From NCBI GenBank assembly GCA_046590575.1, contig JBKJUS010000107.1, positions 43,102-107,101 of the forward strand: 64,000 bases of DNA, read 5' to 3'. The notes under the pieces were generated by a model. That model was given only the letters and a program-made list of their open reading frames with translations. It was not told the origin of the DNA and did no database searches. Positions 31,953 through 40,470 of this stretch are shown here, in pieces; positions within the stretch are counted from its first letter, which is position 1; every line of letters begins with the position of its first letter. Both the position numbers and the translations under genes were made by a program. The DNA comes from DATLNF01 sp046590575. GTDB lineage: Bacteria; Actinomycetota; Actinomycetes; BP-191.

Positions 31953-32945
31953 GTGACGGCCGACCTCGGAGGTCCGACGTCCCGGCGTGGCGCCGTGCAG
32001 AACGTCGACGACCTGGTTACGCGTGCTCGCGCGGGCGAGGCGCGAGCGGTGGGTCGTCTCATCTCCTTGGTAGAGGACGCCTCGCCGCAGCTGCGCGAGG
32101 TGATGGCCGCGCTCGCACCCCACGCAGGCCGGGGGCAGGTCATCGGGCTGACCGGCTCGCCCGGCGTGGGCAAGTCCACGTCCACTGCGGCGCTCGTCAC
32201 GGCGTACCGCACGCTCGGTAAGCGGGTCGGTGTCCTCGCGGTGGACCCGTCGTCGCCGTTCTCCGGTGGAGCGCTGCTCGGCGACCGGGTGCGGATGCAG
32301 GACCACGCGACCGACGGTGGCGTCTTCATCCGGTCGATGGCGTCGCGCGGGCATCTCGGTGGGCTCGCCTGGGCCACGCCGCAGGCGTTGCGAGTGCTCG
32401 ATGCCGCCGGCTTCGATGTCATCCTCGTCGAGACGGTCGGCGTCGGGCAGGCCGAGGTCGAGGTTGCCTCCCATGCCGACACCACCGTGGTGCTGCTGGC
32501 CCCGGGGATGGGAGACGCGATGCAGGCGATGAAGGCAGGCATCCTCGAGATTGCCGACCTCTATGTCGTCAACAAGGCCGACCGCGACGGCGCCGACAAC
32601 ACCGTGCGGGATCTGCGTAACGCCATGTCGCAAGGCGACGGGCCCCATGCGGGGTGGCGCCCGCCTATCCTCAAGACCGTCGCCGCCCGGTCGGAGGGGA
32701 TTGACGAGGTTGTCGGTGCCATCGCCGATCACCATCGCTGGCTGACTACGACGGGCGAGCTCGCCCGCCGTCGCATGGCGCGTGCAGCCGCGGAGATCGA
32801 GGCCATCGCGATCACGGCGCTACGGGAGCGCCTCGGTGACCTGCATGACGGGTCCTTGCTCGACGACCTCGCCGCCGCTGTGGTCGCCGGCACGACCGAC
32901 CCCTACGCCGCCGCTGACACGCTCGTGGCCCGCCTCACCCGCTGA
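31953..32945 (+). CDS. meaB: MeaB-type GTPase (B12 mutase chaperone)
   Basis: MeaB protects and reloads adenosylcobalamin-dependent mutases. The 330-residue product has the P-loop GLTGSPGVGKST, the base motif DPSSPFSGGALLGDR and ETVGVGQAEVEVA, and NKADRDGA as the G4. The start GTG follows the thiolase stop directly. Its likely clients are the mutase at 14479 or a methylmalonyl-CoA mutase elsewhere. Confidence 0.95.
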   Translation: MTADLGGPTSRRGAVQNVDDLVTRARAGEARAVGRLISLVEDASPQLREVMAALAPHAGRGQVIGLTGSPGVGKSTSTAALVTAYRTLGKRVGVLAVDPSSPFSGGALLGDRVRMQDHATDGGVFIRSMASRGHLGGLAWATPQALRVLDAAGFDVILVETVGVGQAEVEVASHADTTVVLLAPGMGDAMQAMKAGILEIADLYVVNKADRDGADNTVRDLRNAMSQGDGPHAGWRPPILKTVAARSEGIDEVVGAIADHHRWLTTTGELARRRMARAAAEIEAIAITALRERLGDLHDGSLLDDLAAAVVAGTTDPYAAADTLVARLTR

Positions 32946-33104
32946 TCGGGTCGACCTACCCTTAACGGGCAATCGTGGGTGCAAACGGCACGACTGGGCA
33001 CAACGGTGGGCGACGAAGGTAGTTCTTTATGACTACCGGGATGGGACGTGGTGAACCTTTTGCCGCGTTGGGTAGTTAGACACCACGACAAGAGGAGACC
33101 CTTC

Positions 33105-33803
33105 ATGCTGAACCGGATCAATGCCACGCTCGTCGCCGCTGCGGTCACCGCCGGCTTAGCCGTTTGGGCCGCCCCCGTCGGGGCTGCCGGAGAGCTCGTC
33201 CAGCCGGGCGCATACTCCGAGACCGCGACCGGTGCCTGCACGCTCAACTTCGTCTACGACGGTACGGGCGGGAACGCGGGCAAGACCTTCATCGGGACAG
33301 CAGCGCACTGTGTCAAGGCGATCGGCGATGACGTGAGCCTGGCCAGCGGCGAGGTGTTCGGCGACGTCGCCTTCATCGGTGACGAGAACGCCACCGCGCC
33401 TGACTACGCCTTCATCGAGGTGCGCCCGGAGTTCCTCTCCCGCGTGAGCGCTGGGGTCAAGGGCTACCCGGCCTACCCGAAGGGCGTGACCTCCCCGCAG
33501 GACACTGCGACCGGCGACACCGTGCAGCTCTCCGGCCACGGTCTGGGCTTCGGCTTCACCACCCTGACCCAGGAGAAGCGCGTCGCGGTGATGGGCTTCG
33601 ACGACAGCGAGATCTACGACGTGATCGGCCCGATCGACTTCGGCGACTCCGGTGGCCCGCTGGTGCACATCAAGACCGGCAAGGCGTTGGGCATCGTCAG
33701 TCGACTGTGTATCGGCCTCTGCACCGAGGAGGGCCCCACCGTTGCCGGCCTGCTGGCCAAGGCCAACGCCGCCGGCTTCGGCGTCACCATGCGGACCGTC
33801 TAG
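33105..33803 (+). CDS. Secreted chymotrypsin-like serine protease
   Basis: From ATG 33105 (AGAGGAG upstream) the 232-residue product has a signal peptide ending near AAPVGAA. The triad is visible: His in GTAAHCVK, Asp in APDYAFIEV and Ser in DFGDSGGPLVH. Cys residues near the His and after the Ser (LCIGLC) may form disulfides. It is a stand-alone S1 protease without a clear pro-region. The upstream gap 32946-33104 holds a hairpin (GGTAGT...ACTACC) of unknown role. Confidence 0.88.
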   Translation: MLNRINATLVAAAVTAGLAVWAAPVGAAGELVQPGAYSETATGACTLNFVYDGTGGNAGKTFIGTAAHCVKAIGDDVSLASGEVFGDVAFIGDENATAPDYAFIEVRPEFLSRVSAGVKGYPAYPKGVTSPQDTATGDTVQLSGHGLGFGFTTLTQEKRVAVMGFDDSEIYDVIGPIDFGDSGGPLVHIKTGKALGIVSRLCIGLCTEEGPTVAGLLAKANAAGFGVTMRTV

Positions 33804-33956
33804 GCGGAGTACGTCGGGGCAGCCACCTGGCAGCCACCTGGCGGCCCCGGTCGGTCCAGGTTGGCTGGTCGGTGGCAGGTGCAGTACGCTGACCTTTCGT
33901 GCGCGCTTCCACGCGTGCCCGCTCGCCTGCCCACCAGACGCGTCAGGAGCTCCACC

Positions 33957-34271
33957 GTGTACGCCATCGTCAAGACCGGCGGCAAGCAGTACAAGGTCGC
34001 TGTCGGCGACGTCCTCGAGGTCGAGAAGATCGAGGTCGCGGCCGGCGGGTCGGTCACACTGCCTGCACTGCTCCTGGTCGACGGTGAGACGGTGACCCAC
34101 GATGCCGCCGTCCTCAAAGGTGTCGCGGTGACCGCGGAGATCCTCGCTGCGACCAAGGGCCCGAAGATCCGCATCCACAAGTTCAAGAACAAGACCGGCT
34201 ACCACAAGCGCCAGGGGCATCGTCAGCCGCTTACCCAGCTGAAGGTCACCGGCATCGAGAGCGAGAAGTAG
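33957..34271 (+). CDS. rplU: 50S ribosomal protein L21
   Basis: The 104-residue product starts VYAIVKTGGKQYKV at GTG 33957 after AGGAG and ends with FKNKTGYHKRQGHRQPLTQLKV, the L21 signature near the C-terminus. rpmA follows after two bases, the universal pairing. Confidence 0.97.
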   Translation: MYAIVKTGGKQYKVAVGDVLEVEKIEVAAGGSVTLPALLLVDGETVTHDAAVLKGVAVTAEILAATKGPKIRIHKFKNKTGYHKRQGHRQPLTQLKVTGIESEK

Positions 34272-34273
34272 AG

Positions 34274-34531
34274 ATGGCTCACAAGAAGGGGGCGTCGGCC
34301 TCCCGAAACGGTCGCGACTCCAACGCTCAGTTCCTCGGCGTGAAGCGCTACGGCGGCCAGGCGGTCAACGCCGGCGAGATCTTGGTCCGCCAGCGCGGCA
34401 CGAAGTTCCACCCTGGTGACCAGGTCGGCCGCGGTAAGGACGACACGCTCTTCGCTCTCGCCGCAGGCAGGGTCCTCTTCGGTCTCAAGCGGGGACGGAA
34501 GACCGTCAGCATCGTCCCGGCGGACGCCTAG
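34274..34531 (+). CDS. rpmA: 50S ribosomal protein L27
   Basis: The 85-residue product begins AHKKGASASRNGRDS and contains LGVKRYGGQAVNAGEI and RQRGTKFHPGDQVGRG, all hallmarks of L27. It has standard length without the N-terminal cleaved extension known in Firmicutes. A strong hairpin follows at 34560. Confidence 0.97.
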   Translation: MAHKKGASASRNGRDSNAQFLGVKRYGGQAVNAGEILVRQRGTKFHPGDQVGRGKDDTLFALAAGRVLFGLKRGRKTVSIVPADA

Positions 34532-34559
34532 CCTGCCAGTCGGACGTCAGTAAGCCTTG

Positions 34560-34596
34560 AGAGGGCGGGCCGGGACTACCCCGGGACCCGCCCTCT
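34560..34596 (+). terminator. Hairpin after rplU-rpmA
   Basis: AGAGGGCGGG at 34560-34569 pairs with CCCGCCCTCT at 34587-34596; CCGGG at 34570-34574 pairs with CCCGG at 34580-34584, leaving a five-base loop and a two-base bulge. There is no long T-run, so it may be a weak terminator or attenuate transcription into obg. Confidence 0.7.
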
Positions 34597-34632
34597 TGGC
34601 GTTTCGAGCCCGGGAGAGGGGATGCAGCAGCG

Positions 34633-35973
34633 ATGGCCGTCGAGTTCGTCGACCGCATCACCATGTATGCGAGTGCAGGTGAGGGCGGCAACGGCTGCGC
34701 GTCGATCCACCGCGAGAAGTTCAAGCCACTCGGCGGGCCGGACGGCGGCAACGGCGGGCACGGCGGCGACGTCGTGCTGGTCGTCGACCCTCAGGTCACG
34801 ACGCTCATCGCCTACCACCATCGCCCGCACCAGAAGGCGACGTCGGGCAAGCAGGGCCAGGGCGGCAACAAGGATGGCGCGGACGGGCACAGTCTCGTCC
34901 TGCCGGTGCCGGATGGCACCGTCGTCAAGTCGCTGGACGGTGAGCTGCTGGCAGACCTCGTCGGACCTGGCTCGCGTTACATCGTCGCGCGTGGCGGCCG
35001 CGGGGGGCGCGGCAACGCCGCGCTCGCGTCGGCCCGCCGAAAGGCCCCCGGGTTCGCCGAGCTCGGCGAGCCCGGCAGCGCAGCCGATGTCGTGCTGGAG
35101 CTCAAGTCTGTCGCCGACGTCGCGCTCGTGGGCTTTCCCAGCGCCGGCAAGTCGTCGCTCATCTCGGTGCTCTCCGCCGCCCGACCCAAGATCGCCGACT
35201 ACCCCTTCACGACGCTGGTGCCCAATCTTGGTGTGGTGACGGCGGGCGAGGTCGTCTTCACCATCGCTGACGTGCCAGGGCTCATTCCGGGCGCGGCACA
35301 GGGCAAGGGCCTGGGCTTGGAGTTTCTCCGTCACGTCGAGCGGTGCAGCGTCCTTGTTCACGTCCTCGATGCTGCGACGGAGGAGCCAGGTCGTGACCCG
35401 TTGTCCGACATCGACGCCATCGAGGACGAGCTCGCGCAGTACGGCGGGCTCGAGGGTCGACCGCGGCTGGTCGTTCTCAACAAGGTCGACGTGCCGGCGG
35501 CTCGCGAGTTAGCCGAAATGGTGTCTGAACAGATCACCGACCGAGGACTGGACGTCTTCCTGACGTCTGTGCCGACCCACGAGGGCATCCCCGCGCTCAC
35601 CTACGCACTGGCCGACGCCGTTCGAGCAGCGCGGGCGGCTGCACCGGCGGCAGCGCCGACCCGGATCGTCCTGCGCCCTCGGGCCGTTGACGACAGCGGT
35701 TTCACGGTCGAGGTGACCGATGACGGCTTCACGATCCACGGGGACAAGCCCTTGCGCTGGGTGATGCAGACCAACTTCGACAACGACGAGGCGGTCGGCT
35801 ACCTCGCCGACCGCCTGGCCCGCATCGGCATCGAGGGGGAGCTCCAGCGTCTTGGCGCGAAGCCTGGGGTGGCGGTCACGATCGGTGACTGGACCTTCGA
35901 CTGGGAGCCGGCGACCGAGGAGGGCTTCCTGCCGGGCCCTCGTGGCACCGACCGGCGCCTCGACCCGTCATGA
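34633..35973 (+). CDS. obg: GTPase Obg/CgtA
   Basis: Obg is an essential ribosome-assembly GTPase. The 446-residue product has the glycine-rich Obg fold (about 1-158: GEGGNGCASIHREKF, GGPDGGNGGHGGDV), the G domain (GFPSAGKSSL, DVPGLIPGA, NKVD) and a C-terminal OCT domain ending in GDWTFDWEP. It overlaps proB by ATGA. Confidence 0.96.
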   Translation: MAVEFVDRITMYASAGEGGNGCASIHREKFKPLGGPDGGNGGHGGDVVLVVDPQVTTLIAYHHRPHQKATSGKQGQGGNKDGADGHSLVLPVPDGTVVKSLDGELLADLVGPGSRYIVARGGRGGRGNAALASARRKAPGFAELGEPGSAADVVLELKSVADVALVGFPSAGKSSLISVLSAARPKIADYPFTTLVPNLGVVTAGEVVFTIADVPGLIPGAAQGKGLGLEFLRHVERCSVLVHVLDAATEEPGRDPLSDIDAIEDELAQYGGLEGRPRLVVLNKVDVPAARELAEMVSEQITDRGLDVFLTSVPTHEGIPALTYALADAVRAARAAAPAAAPTRIVLRPRAVDDSGFTVEVTDDGFTIHGDKPLRWVMQTNFDNDEAVGYLADRLARIGIEGELQRLGAKPGVAVTIGDWTFDWEPATEEGFLPGPRGTDRRLDPS

Positions 35974-37136
35974 CCGAAGGCGTCCGCCCCAGTATCGCTG
36001 CCGCTCGCCGCGTCGTCGTCAAGGTTGGCTCGTCGTCCCTGACCACTGCGGATGGACACCTCGACGGCGACCGGGTCGACCGGGTCGTGGACGTCCTCGC
36101 GGCTCAGCGCGCGGCGGGACGCACGGTGGTGCTCGTCTCGTCCGGTGCCATCGCCGCGGGCATCGGACCGCTGGGGATGGCCGGGCGTCCGCGCGACCTC
36201 GCGACGCTGCAGGCAGCTGCCTCGGTCGGCCAGGGCCTTCTCATGCACCGCTACACCGAGTCTTTTCGGCGTCATCAGCTCATCGCTGCCCAGGTGCTGC
36301 TGACTGCTGACGACGTCGTACGACGGGCGCACTACCTCAACGCCTGTCGAGCGCTCGGCCGGTTGCTGACGATGGGAGTCGTGCCAGTCGTCAACGAGAA
36401 CGACGCCGTCGCGACGCAGGAGATCCGCTTCGGTGACAACGACCGCCTCGCTGCGCTGGTCGCTCTGCTCGTCGAGGCTGACCTGTTGGTGCTGCTGTCC
36501 GATGTGGACGGCGTGTACGACGCTGACCCGCGGCAAGGAGGCGCGCACCGGTTGGACGAGGTGCGCGACGCCGCCGAGCTCGACGGGGTGCTGCTCGGAC
36601 GCACCGGTTCAGCAGTGTCCACCGGCGGCATGGCTACCAAGGTTGACGCCGCGCGAATCGCGACGGCCAGTGGCGTCCATGTGGTCGTCGGCGCGGCAGA
36701 TGACGCTGCGGCGGTGCTCGTCGGTGATCGGGTGGGAACCCACTTCCACCCCACCGGCGGACGCACCCGGTCGCGGTTGCTCTGGCTGGCCCACGCCTCA
36801 GCGCCCCGCGGACGCCTCGTGCTGGACGACGGGGCGGTGGCCGCCGTCGTGGAGCGTCGCATGTCACTTCTGCCGGCCGGGATCGCCAGCGTTGAGGGCG
36901 ACTTCGTTGCTGGCGACCCCGTGGAGCTCGTCGACGCGCGCGGGGTTCCGGTCGCGCGCGGGCTCACGACATACTCTGCCGGAGAGCTGCCCGGGGTCAT
37001 CGGCCGATCCACCCGCGACCTTGCCGCCGAGCTCGGGGCAGAGTACGAGCGCGAGGTCGTGCACCGCGACGACCTCGTGCTGCTTACACCCGGATCAGGT
37101 TCGCCGGGACTATCCGCACCGGGAACGGCCGACTGA
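35970..37136 (+). CDS. proB: Glutamate 5-kinase
   Basis: ProB phosphorylates glutamate in proline synthesis. The 388-residue product has VVKVGSSSLTT, VSSGAIAAG, NENDAVA and DVDGVYDADP in the kinase domain and a C-terminal PUA domain (about 280-370, RGRLVLDDGAVAAVVERRMSLLP). The last dozen or so residues come from sequence antisense to the pseudogene at 37084 and look non-conserved; similar proteins usually end near HRDDLVLL. proA follows after a 280-base gap occupied by that pseudogene. Confidence 0.95.
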   Translation: MTEGVRPSIAAARRVVVKVGSSSLTTADGHLDGDRVDRVVDVLAAQRAAGRTVVLVSSGAIAAGIGPLGMAGRPRDLATLQAAASVGQGLLMHRYTESFRRHQLIAAQVLLTADDVVRRAHYLNACRALGRLLTMGVVPVVNENDAVATQEIRFGDNDRLAALVALLVEADLLVLLSDVDGVYDADPRQGGAHRLDEVRDAAELDGVLLGRTGSAVSTGGMATKVDAARIATASGVHVVVGAADDAAAVLVGDRVGTHFHPTGGRTRSRLLWLAHASAPRGRLVLDDGAVAAVVERRMSLLPAGIASVEGDFVAGDPVELVDARGVPVARGLTTYSAGELPGVIGRSTRDLAAELGAEYEREVVHRDDLVLLTPGSGSPGLSAPGTAD

Positions 37137-37350
37137 CCTCCAGCGCGGTCTCACCGTACTCGCGTCGCTTGAGCACGGCGTCGCGGCCCGCCGTGGACGG
37201 CGACCGCACCTCGACAGCGGGAGTGGGACGTCGCCGTTGTCGATGGGCGCGAACTCTCGGCGTACGACAGTCACGTCAGGCTCGAAGTGCGTTGCCTCGG
37301 GGTCATCGACGTTGATGGCCAGACCGAAGGCGAACAGTTCCTGAGGTCAT
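37084..37350 (-). pseudogene. Decayed Uma2/DUF820-type endonuclease-like gene
   Basis: Two minus-strand frames together read like the back half of a Uma2-family protein. One frame gives LAINVDDPEATHFEPDVTVVRRE (shown here in part: FEPDVTVVRRE), the family PDV motif. The next frame continues AVEVRSPSTAGRDAVLKR, the VEV-SPST motif, then jumps to GETALEVSRPFPVRIVPANL, the usual C-terminal end, stopping at 37084. The central part between KRREY and GETAL is missing, and a frameshift separates the two frames. No start or N-terminal half is recognisable. It lies between proB and proA and overlaps the proB 3' end. Confidence 0.7.
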
Positions 37351-37416
37351 CCGTCAAGCCTGGCACGGTCCGGCATGCTCTCGGCCACGATGTCCACCGG
37401 CAGGTAACCTGCAAGC

Positions 37417-38661
37417 ATGAGCGACATCGTGGAGCTGGCCTCTCGAGCCCGTGCGGCCGCGGTCGAGACGGCGCTGCTCACTCGCGCCGCCAAGGACGCT
37501 GCGCTGCTGGCGATGGCCGACGCACTTGAAGCCCGATCAGCCGAGGTGCTGGCCGCCAATGCGGTTGACGTGGAGCGGGCTCGCAGCGGCGGTACGTCGG
37601 AGTCGATGGTCGACCGGCTGACCCTGACAGAAGCGCGTGTCGCGGCGATGGCGGCGGGCTTGCGCGACGTCGCCGGCCTGCCGGACCCGGTCGGCGAGGT
37701 CGTGCGCGGTGGCACGCTGGCCAACGGTCTCGAGCTGCGTCAGGTGCGAGTGCCGCTCGGCGTGGTCGGGATCATCTACGAGGCCCGGCCCAACGTGACA
37801 GTGGATGCAGCCGGCTTATGTGTGAAGTCCGGGAACGCCGTGCTGCTGCGCGGGTCGTCGAGCGCCGCGCGTTCCAACCAGGTCCTCGTCGAGATCCTCG
37901 ACGCTGCTGGCACCGCTGCCGGACTGCCGGCCGACACTGTGCAGCTCGTGCCGGCGATCGACCACGACTCGGTCAAGGCGATGATGCGGCTGCGCGGCCT
38001 GATCGATGTGCTCATTCCGCGCGGGGGAGCGGACCTGATCCGCAGCGTGGTCGAGGAGTCGACGGTGCCGGTCATCGAGACCGGTGTCGGCAACTGCCAT
38101 GTCTACGTCGACGCCGACGCGGACCTCGACATGGCGCTGGCGATCCTTCTCAACGCCAAAGTCTCGCGGCCTTCGGTCTGCAACTCCGCGGAGTCGTTGC
38201 TAGTCCACGCGGCCGTCGCGGACGAGTTCCTGCCCCGTGCGCTGGTCGCGCTCCACGAGGCCGGGGTCGTCGTCCACGGCGACGCGGCGGTGGCCAGGCA
38301 CTCTGCCGACGTCGTCCCGGCGACGGAAGGTGACTACGCCGAGGAGTACCTCGACCTACAGATCAGCGCAGCCGTCGTACCGGACCTCGATGCCGCAGTC
38401 AGGCACATCCGCCGACACGGCTCGCAGCACACCGAGGCCATCGTCACCCGGTCGCAGGAGGCGGCGCGCCGGTTCGTCGCTGCCGTCGACTCGGCTGCTG
38501 TCATCGTCAATGCGTCAACACGGTTCACCGACGGCGCGGAGTTCGGCTACGGCGCAGAGATCGGCATCTCGACGCAGAAGCTGCACGCCCGCGGCCCGAT
38601 GGGCCTATCGGAGCTGACCTCGACCAAGTACGTCGTCACCGGTGATGGCCACGTTCGCTGA
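37417..38661 (+). CDS. proA: Gamma-glutamyl phosphate reductase
   Basis: ProA reduces glutamyl-5-phosphate to the semialdehyde in proline synthesis. The 414-residue product has VPLGVVGIIYEARPNVT, the catalytic Cys in SRPSVCNSAESL, and the C-terminal FGYGAEIGISTQKLHARGPMG signature. The start is ATG 37417. Its own promoter is probably in the pseudogene region separating it from proB. Confidence 0.96.
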   Translation: MSDIVELASRARAAAVETALLTRAAKDAALLAMADALEARSAEVLAANAVDVERARSGGTSESMVDRLTLTEARVAAMAAGLRDVAGLPDPVGEVVRGGTLANGLELRQVRVPLGVVGIIYEARPNVTVDAAGLCVKSGNAVLLRGSSSAARSNQVLVEILDAAGTAAGLPADTVQLVPAIDHDSVKAMMRLRGLIDVLIPRGGADLIRSVVEESTVPVIETGVGNCHVYVDADADLDMALAILLNAKVSRPSVCNSAESLLVHAAVADEFLPRALVALHEAGVVVHGDAAVARHSADVVPATEGDYAEEYLDLQISAAVVPDLDAAVRHIRRHGSQHTEAIVTRSQEAARRFVAAVDSAAVIVNASTRFTDGAEFGYGAEIGISTQKLHARGPMGLSELTSTKYVVTGDGHVR

Positions 38662-38680
38662 CGTGCGGGGGTGAGCGACT

Positions 38681-40015
38681 TCAGCCGGTGACGGCGAAGA
38701 GCTGGTGTTCCTCCGGTACGCCCGCGAGCCGGTGAGCGCCACGATCCGTGAGCTCGATGTCGGCGCCGACGACGAGGTCTTTCACCGTGCGCGAGACGAG
38801 AACCTCGCCCGGCCCGGCGAGATCGAGGATGCGGTTCGCGACGTGGACGCCGATGCCGCCGATGTCCCGGCCGCGCAGCTCCACCTCGGCGCAGTGCACA
38901 CCGGCCCGGATCTCGACATCAAGATCCCTCAGGTCGTCGCGAAGGGCGATCGCGCACTGGATCGCTCGCGCCGGGCCATCGAACGTCGCGAGCAGTCCGT
39001 CCCCGGTGGAGGCGACGAGGCGCCCTCGGGCTTCCGAGACCCGCTCCTTGCCGAGCGCGTCGTGCCGGTCGAGCAGCTCCTTCCACCGACTGTCGCCCAG
39101 CGTGGTGGCGTGTCCGGTGGAACCGACGATGTCGGTGAAGAGCACGGTCGCGAGCACCCGTCCGGCAGTTGCCCGTTCCGGTCGGCGACCCAGGAAGTCC
39201 TCGAGGGCGCCCAACATCGGCTCGACGTCGCCGACGCAGTAGTGGTGATCTGCGCCAGGTAATGCGACGAACTCGGCGTCGCCGATGTGCTCAGCGAGAT
39301 AGCGGCCACTGTCCGGTGAAAATATCTGGTTGTCGACGCGGTGCATGACGAGCGTAGGCACCCGGATCGCGCCGAGCACCGGGCGAGCGTCCCGGTCGAT
39401 GTTCGGGTCCACGGTTGCCAACATTTGGCCCGGGCTCAGGCACAGGCGCTGGGCGCGCCCGAACTGCGCTGCCGCCACCGGGTCGCTGAACAGCGTCGGC
39501 GCCCACATCCGGAGAAACTCTGGCGTTCCCCAGTTGGCAACCATGGTCTGCCGCAGCTTTTCGCGAAGTTCCTGAGGGTAGCCGTGCGGGTAGTCGCGGT
39601 CGCGGAACCACCGCGCGAAGCTGTTGACGAGTACCAGCGAGGACACCCGGTCGGGGTGGGTGCCGGCGAAGAGCAACCCGACCATGCCGGACAGGCCCAT
39701 CGCGACCACCGTCGCCCGCTCGGACCCGACAGAATCCATCAACGCCAAGATGTCGTCGGTCCAGATCTCCCACGTCGGGCGGGCCCCGGCACCCCACCGG
39801 TCCGAGCTGCCGAACCCACGGGTGTCAAAGAGGATCAGCCGGCCCTTCGCCGCGAGCCGGCGGTGGAAGTAAGCCGAGTCCGGGCTGTCCCAGAGCTGGT
39901 CGATGCCGACCGTGGGCTCGCGCACCAGGATGATGTCGGGCGGACCTTCGCCGATGACCTGGTAGGCGACCCGGTCACTCCCGGACATGACGTAATGCGT
40001 CGTCGGGATCTGCAT
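38681..40015 (-). CDS. Alpha/beta hydrolase fused to class III adenylate/guanylate cyclase
   Basis: The 444-residue product has an alpha/beta hydrolase domain (about 1-270; nucleophile elbow VAMGLSGMVG, His in ALPGADHHY) followed by a class III cyclase domain (about 285-440: LFTDIVGSTGHATTLGD, STGDGLLATFDGP, GVHCAEVELRGRDIGGIGVHVANRI). FTDIVGST holds metal-binding Asp. This hydrolase-cyclase fusion is known in mycobacteria. The start overlaps the stop of the VOC gene (TAATG), so the two are coupled. Cyclase activity and signal are inferred. Confidence 0.9.
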   Translation of the reverse strand: MQIPTTHYVMSGSDRVAYQVIGEGPPDIILVREPTVGIDQLWDSPDSAYFHRRLAAKGRLILFDTRGFGSSDRWGAGARPTWEIWTDDILALMDSVGSERATVVAMGLSGMVGLLFAGTHPDRVSSLVLVNSFARWFRDRDYPHGYPQELREKLRQTMVANWGTPEFLRMWAPTLFSDPVAAAQFGRAQRLCLSPGQMLATVDPNIDRDARPVLGAIRVPTLVMHRVDNQIFSPDSGRYLAEHIGDAEFVALPGADHHYCVGDVEPMLGALEDFLGRRPERATAGRVLATVLFTDIVGSTGHATTLGDSRWKELLDRHDALGKERVSEARGRLVASTGDGLLATFDGPARAIQCAIALRDDLRDLDVEIRAGVHCAEVELRGRDIGGIGVHVANRILDLAGPGEVLVSRTVKDLVVGADIELTDRGAHRLAGVPEEHQLFAVTG

Positions 40016-40413
40016 TAGCCCCCCTCGGCTGATGCCGCGATTCTGCTCCTGGTCTCGACCAAGCAGAAGACGTTGCCTTCAGGGTCGGCGGCGACCCGCC
40101 ACCGTGCGCCCATCTCGGTGCGCTGCTCGACGATGCTTCCGCCGAGCCGCTCGACCAGGTCGCAGGTGCCGTCAAGGTCAGTGACCCGGAAGTCGACATG
40201 CATCCGGTTCTTGCCCGCCGTCGGCTCGTCGACGCGGTGGAAAGCCATGGCGGTGACCTCGCGCGATAGTCCGGCCAGGAACACGAACGGGCCCTCGGAG
40301 TGCATCACTCGCTGACCGGTGAGCTCGCTCCAGAAGCTGGCCAACCGCTGCGGGTCGAGGCAGTCGATCGTCACGTGCATCGGCGCGCCGAGCGGCGCTA
40401 CAGGGGCGTCCAT
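40015..40413 (-). CDS. VOC/glyoxalase-like protein
   Basis: The 132-residue product has two betaalphabetabetabeta units: VTIDCLDPQRLASFWSELTG and FRVTDLDGTCDLVERLGG, ending with DPEGNVFCLVE, the usual VOC closing motif. The metal ligands and substrate cannot be named. It is transcribed just ahead of the hydrolase-cyclase and diverges from the MoxR gene. Confidence 0.85.
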   Translation of the reverse strand: MDAPVAPLGAPMHVTIDCLDPQRLASFWSELTGQRVMHSEGPFVFLAGLSREVTAMAFHRVDEPTAGKNRMHVDFRVTDLDGTCDLVERLGGSIVEQRTEMGARWRVAADPEGNVFCLVETRSRIAASAEGG

Positions 40414-40470
40414 GGCTGCATGGTGGCGTTAGAATCAGGTTCGGTCGATATCCGACGGAGGTATCAGCGC

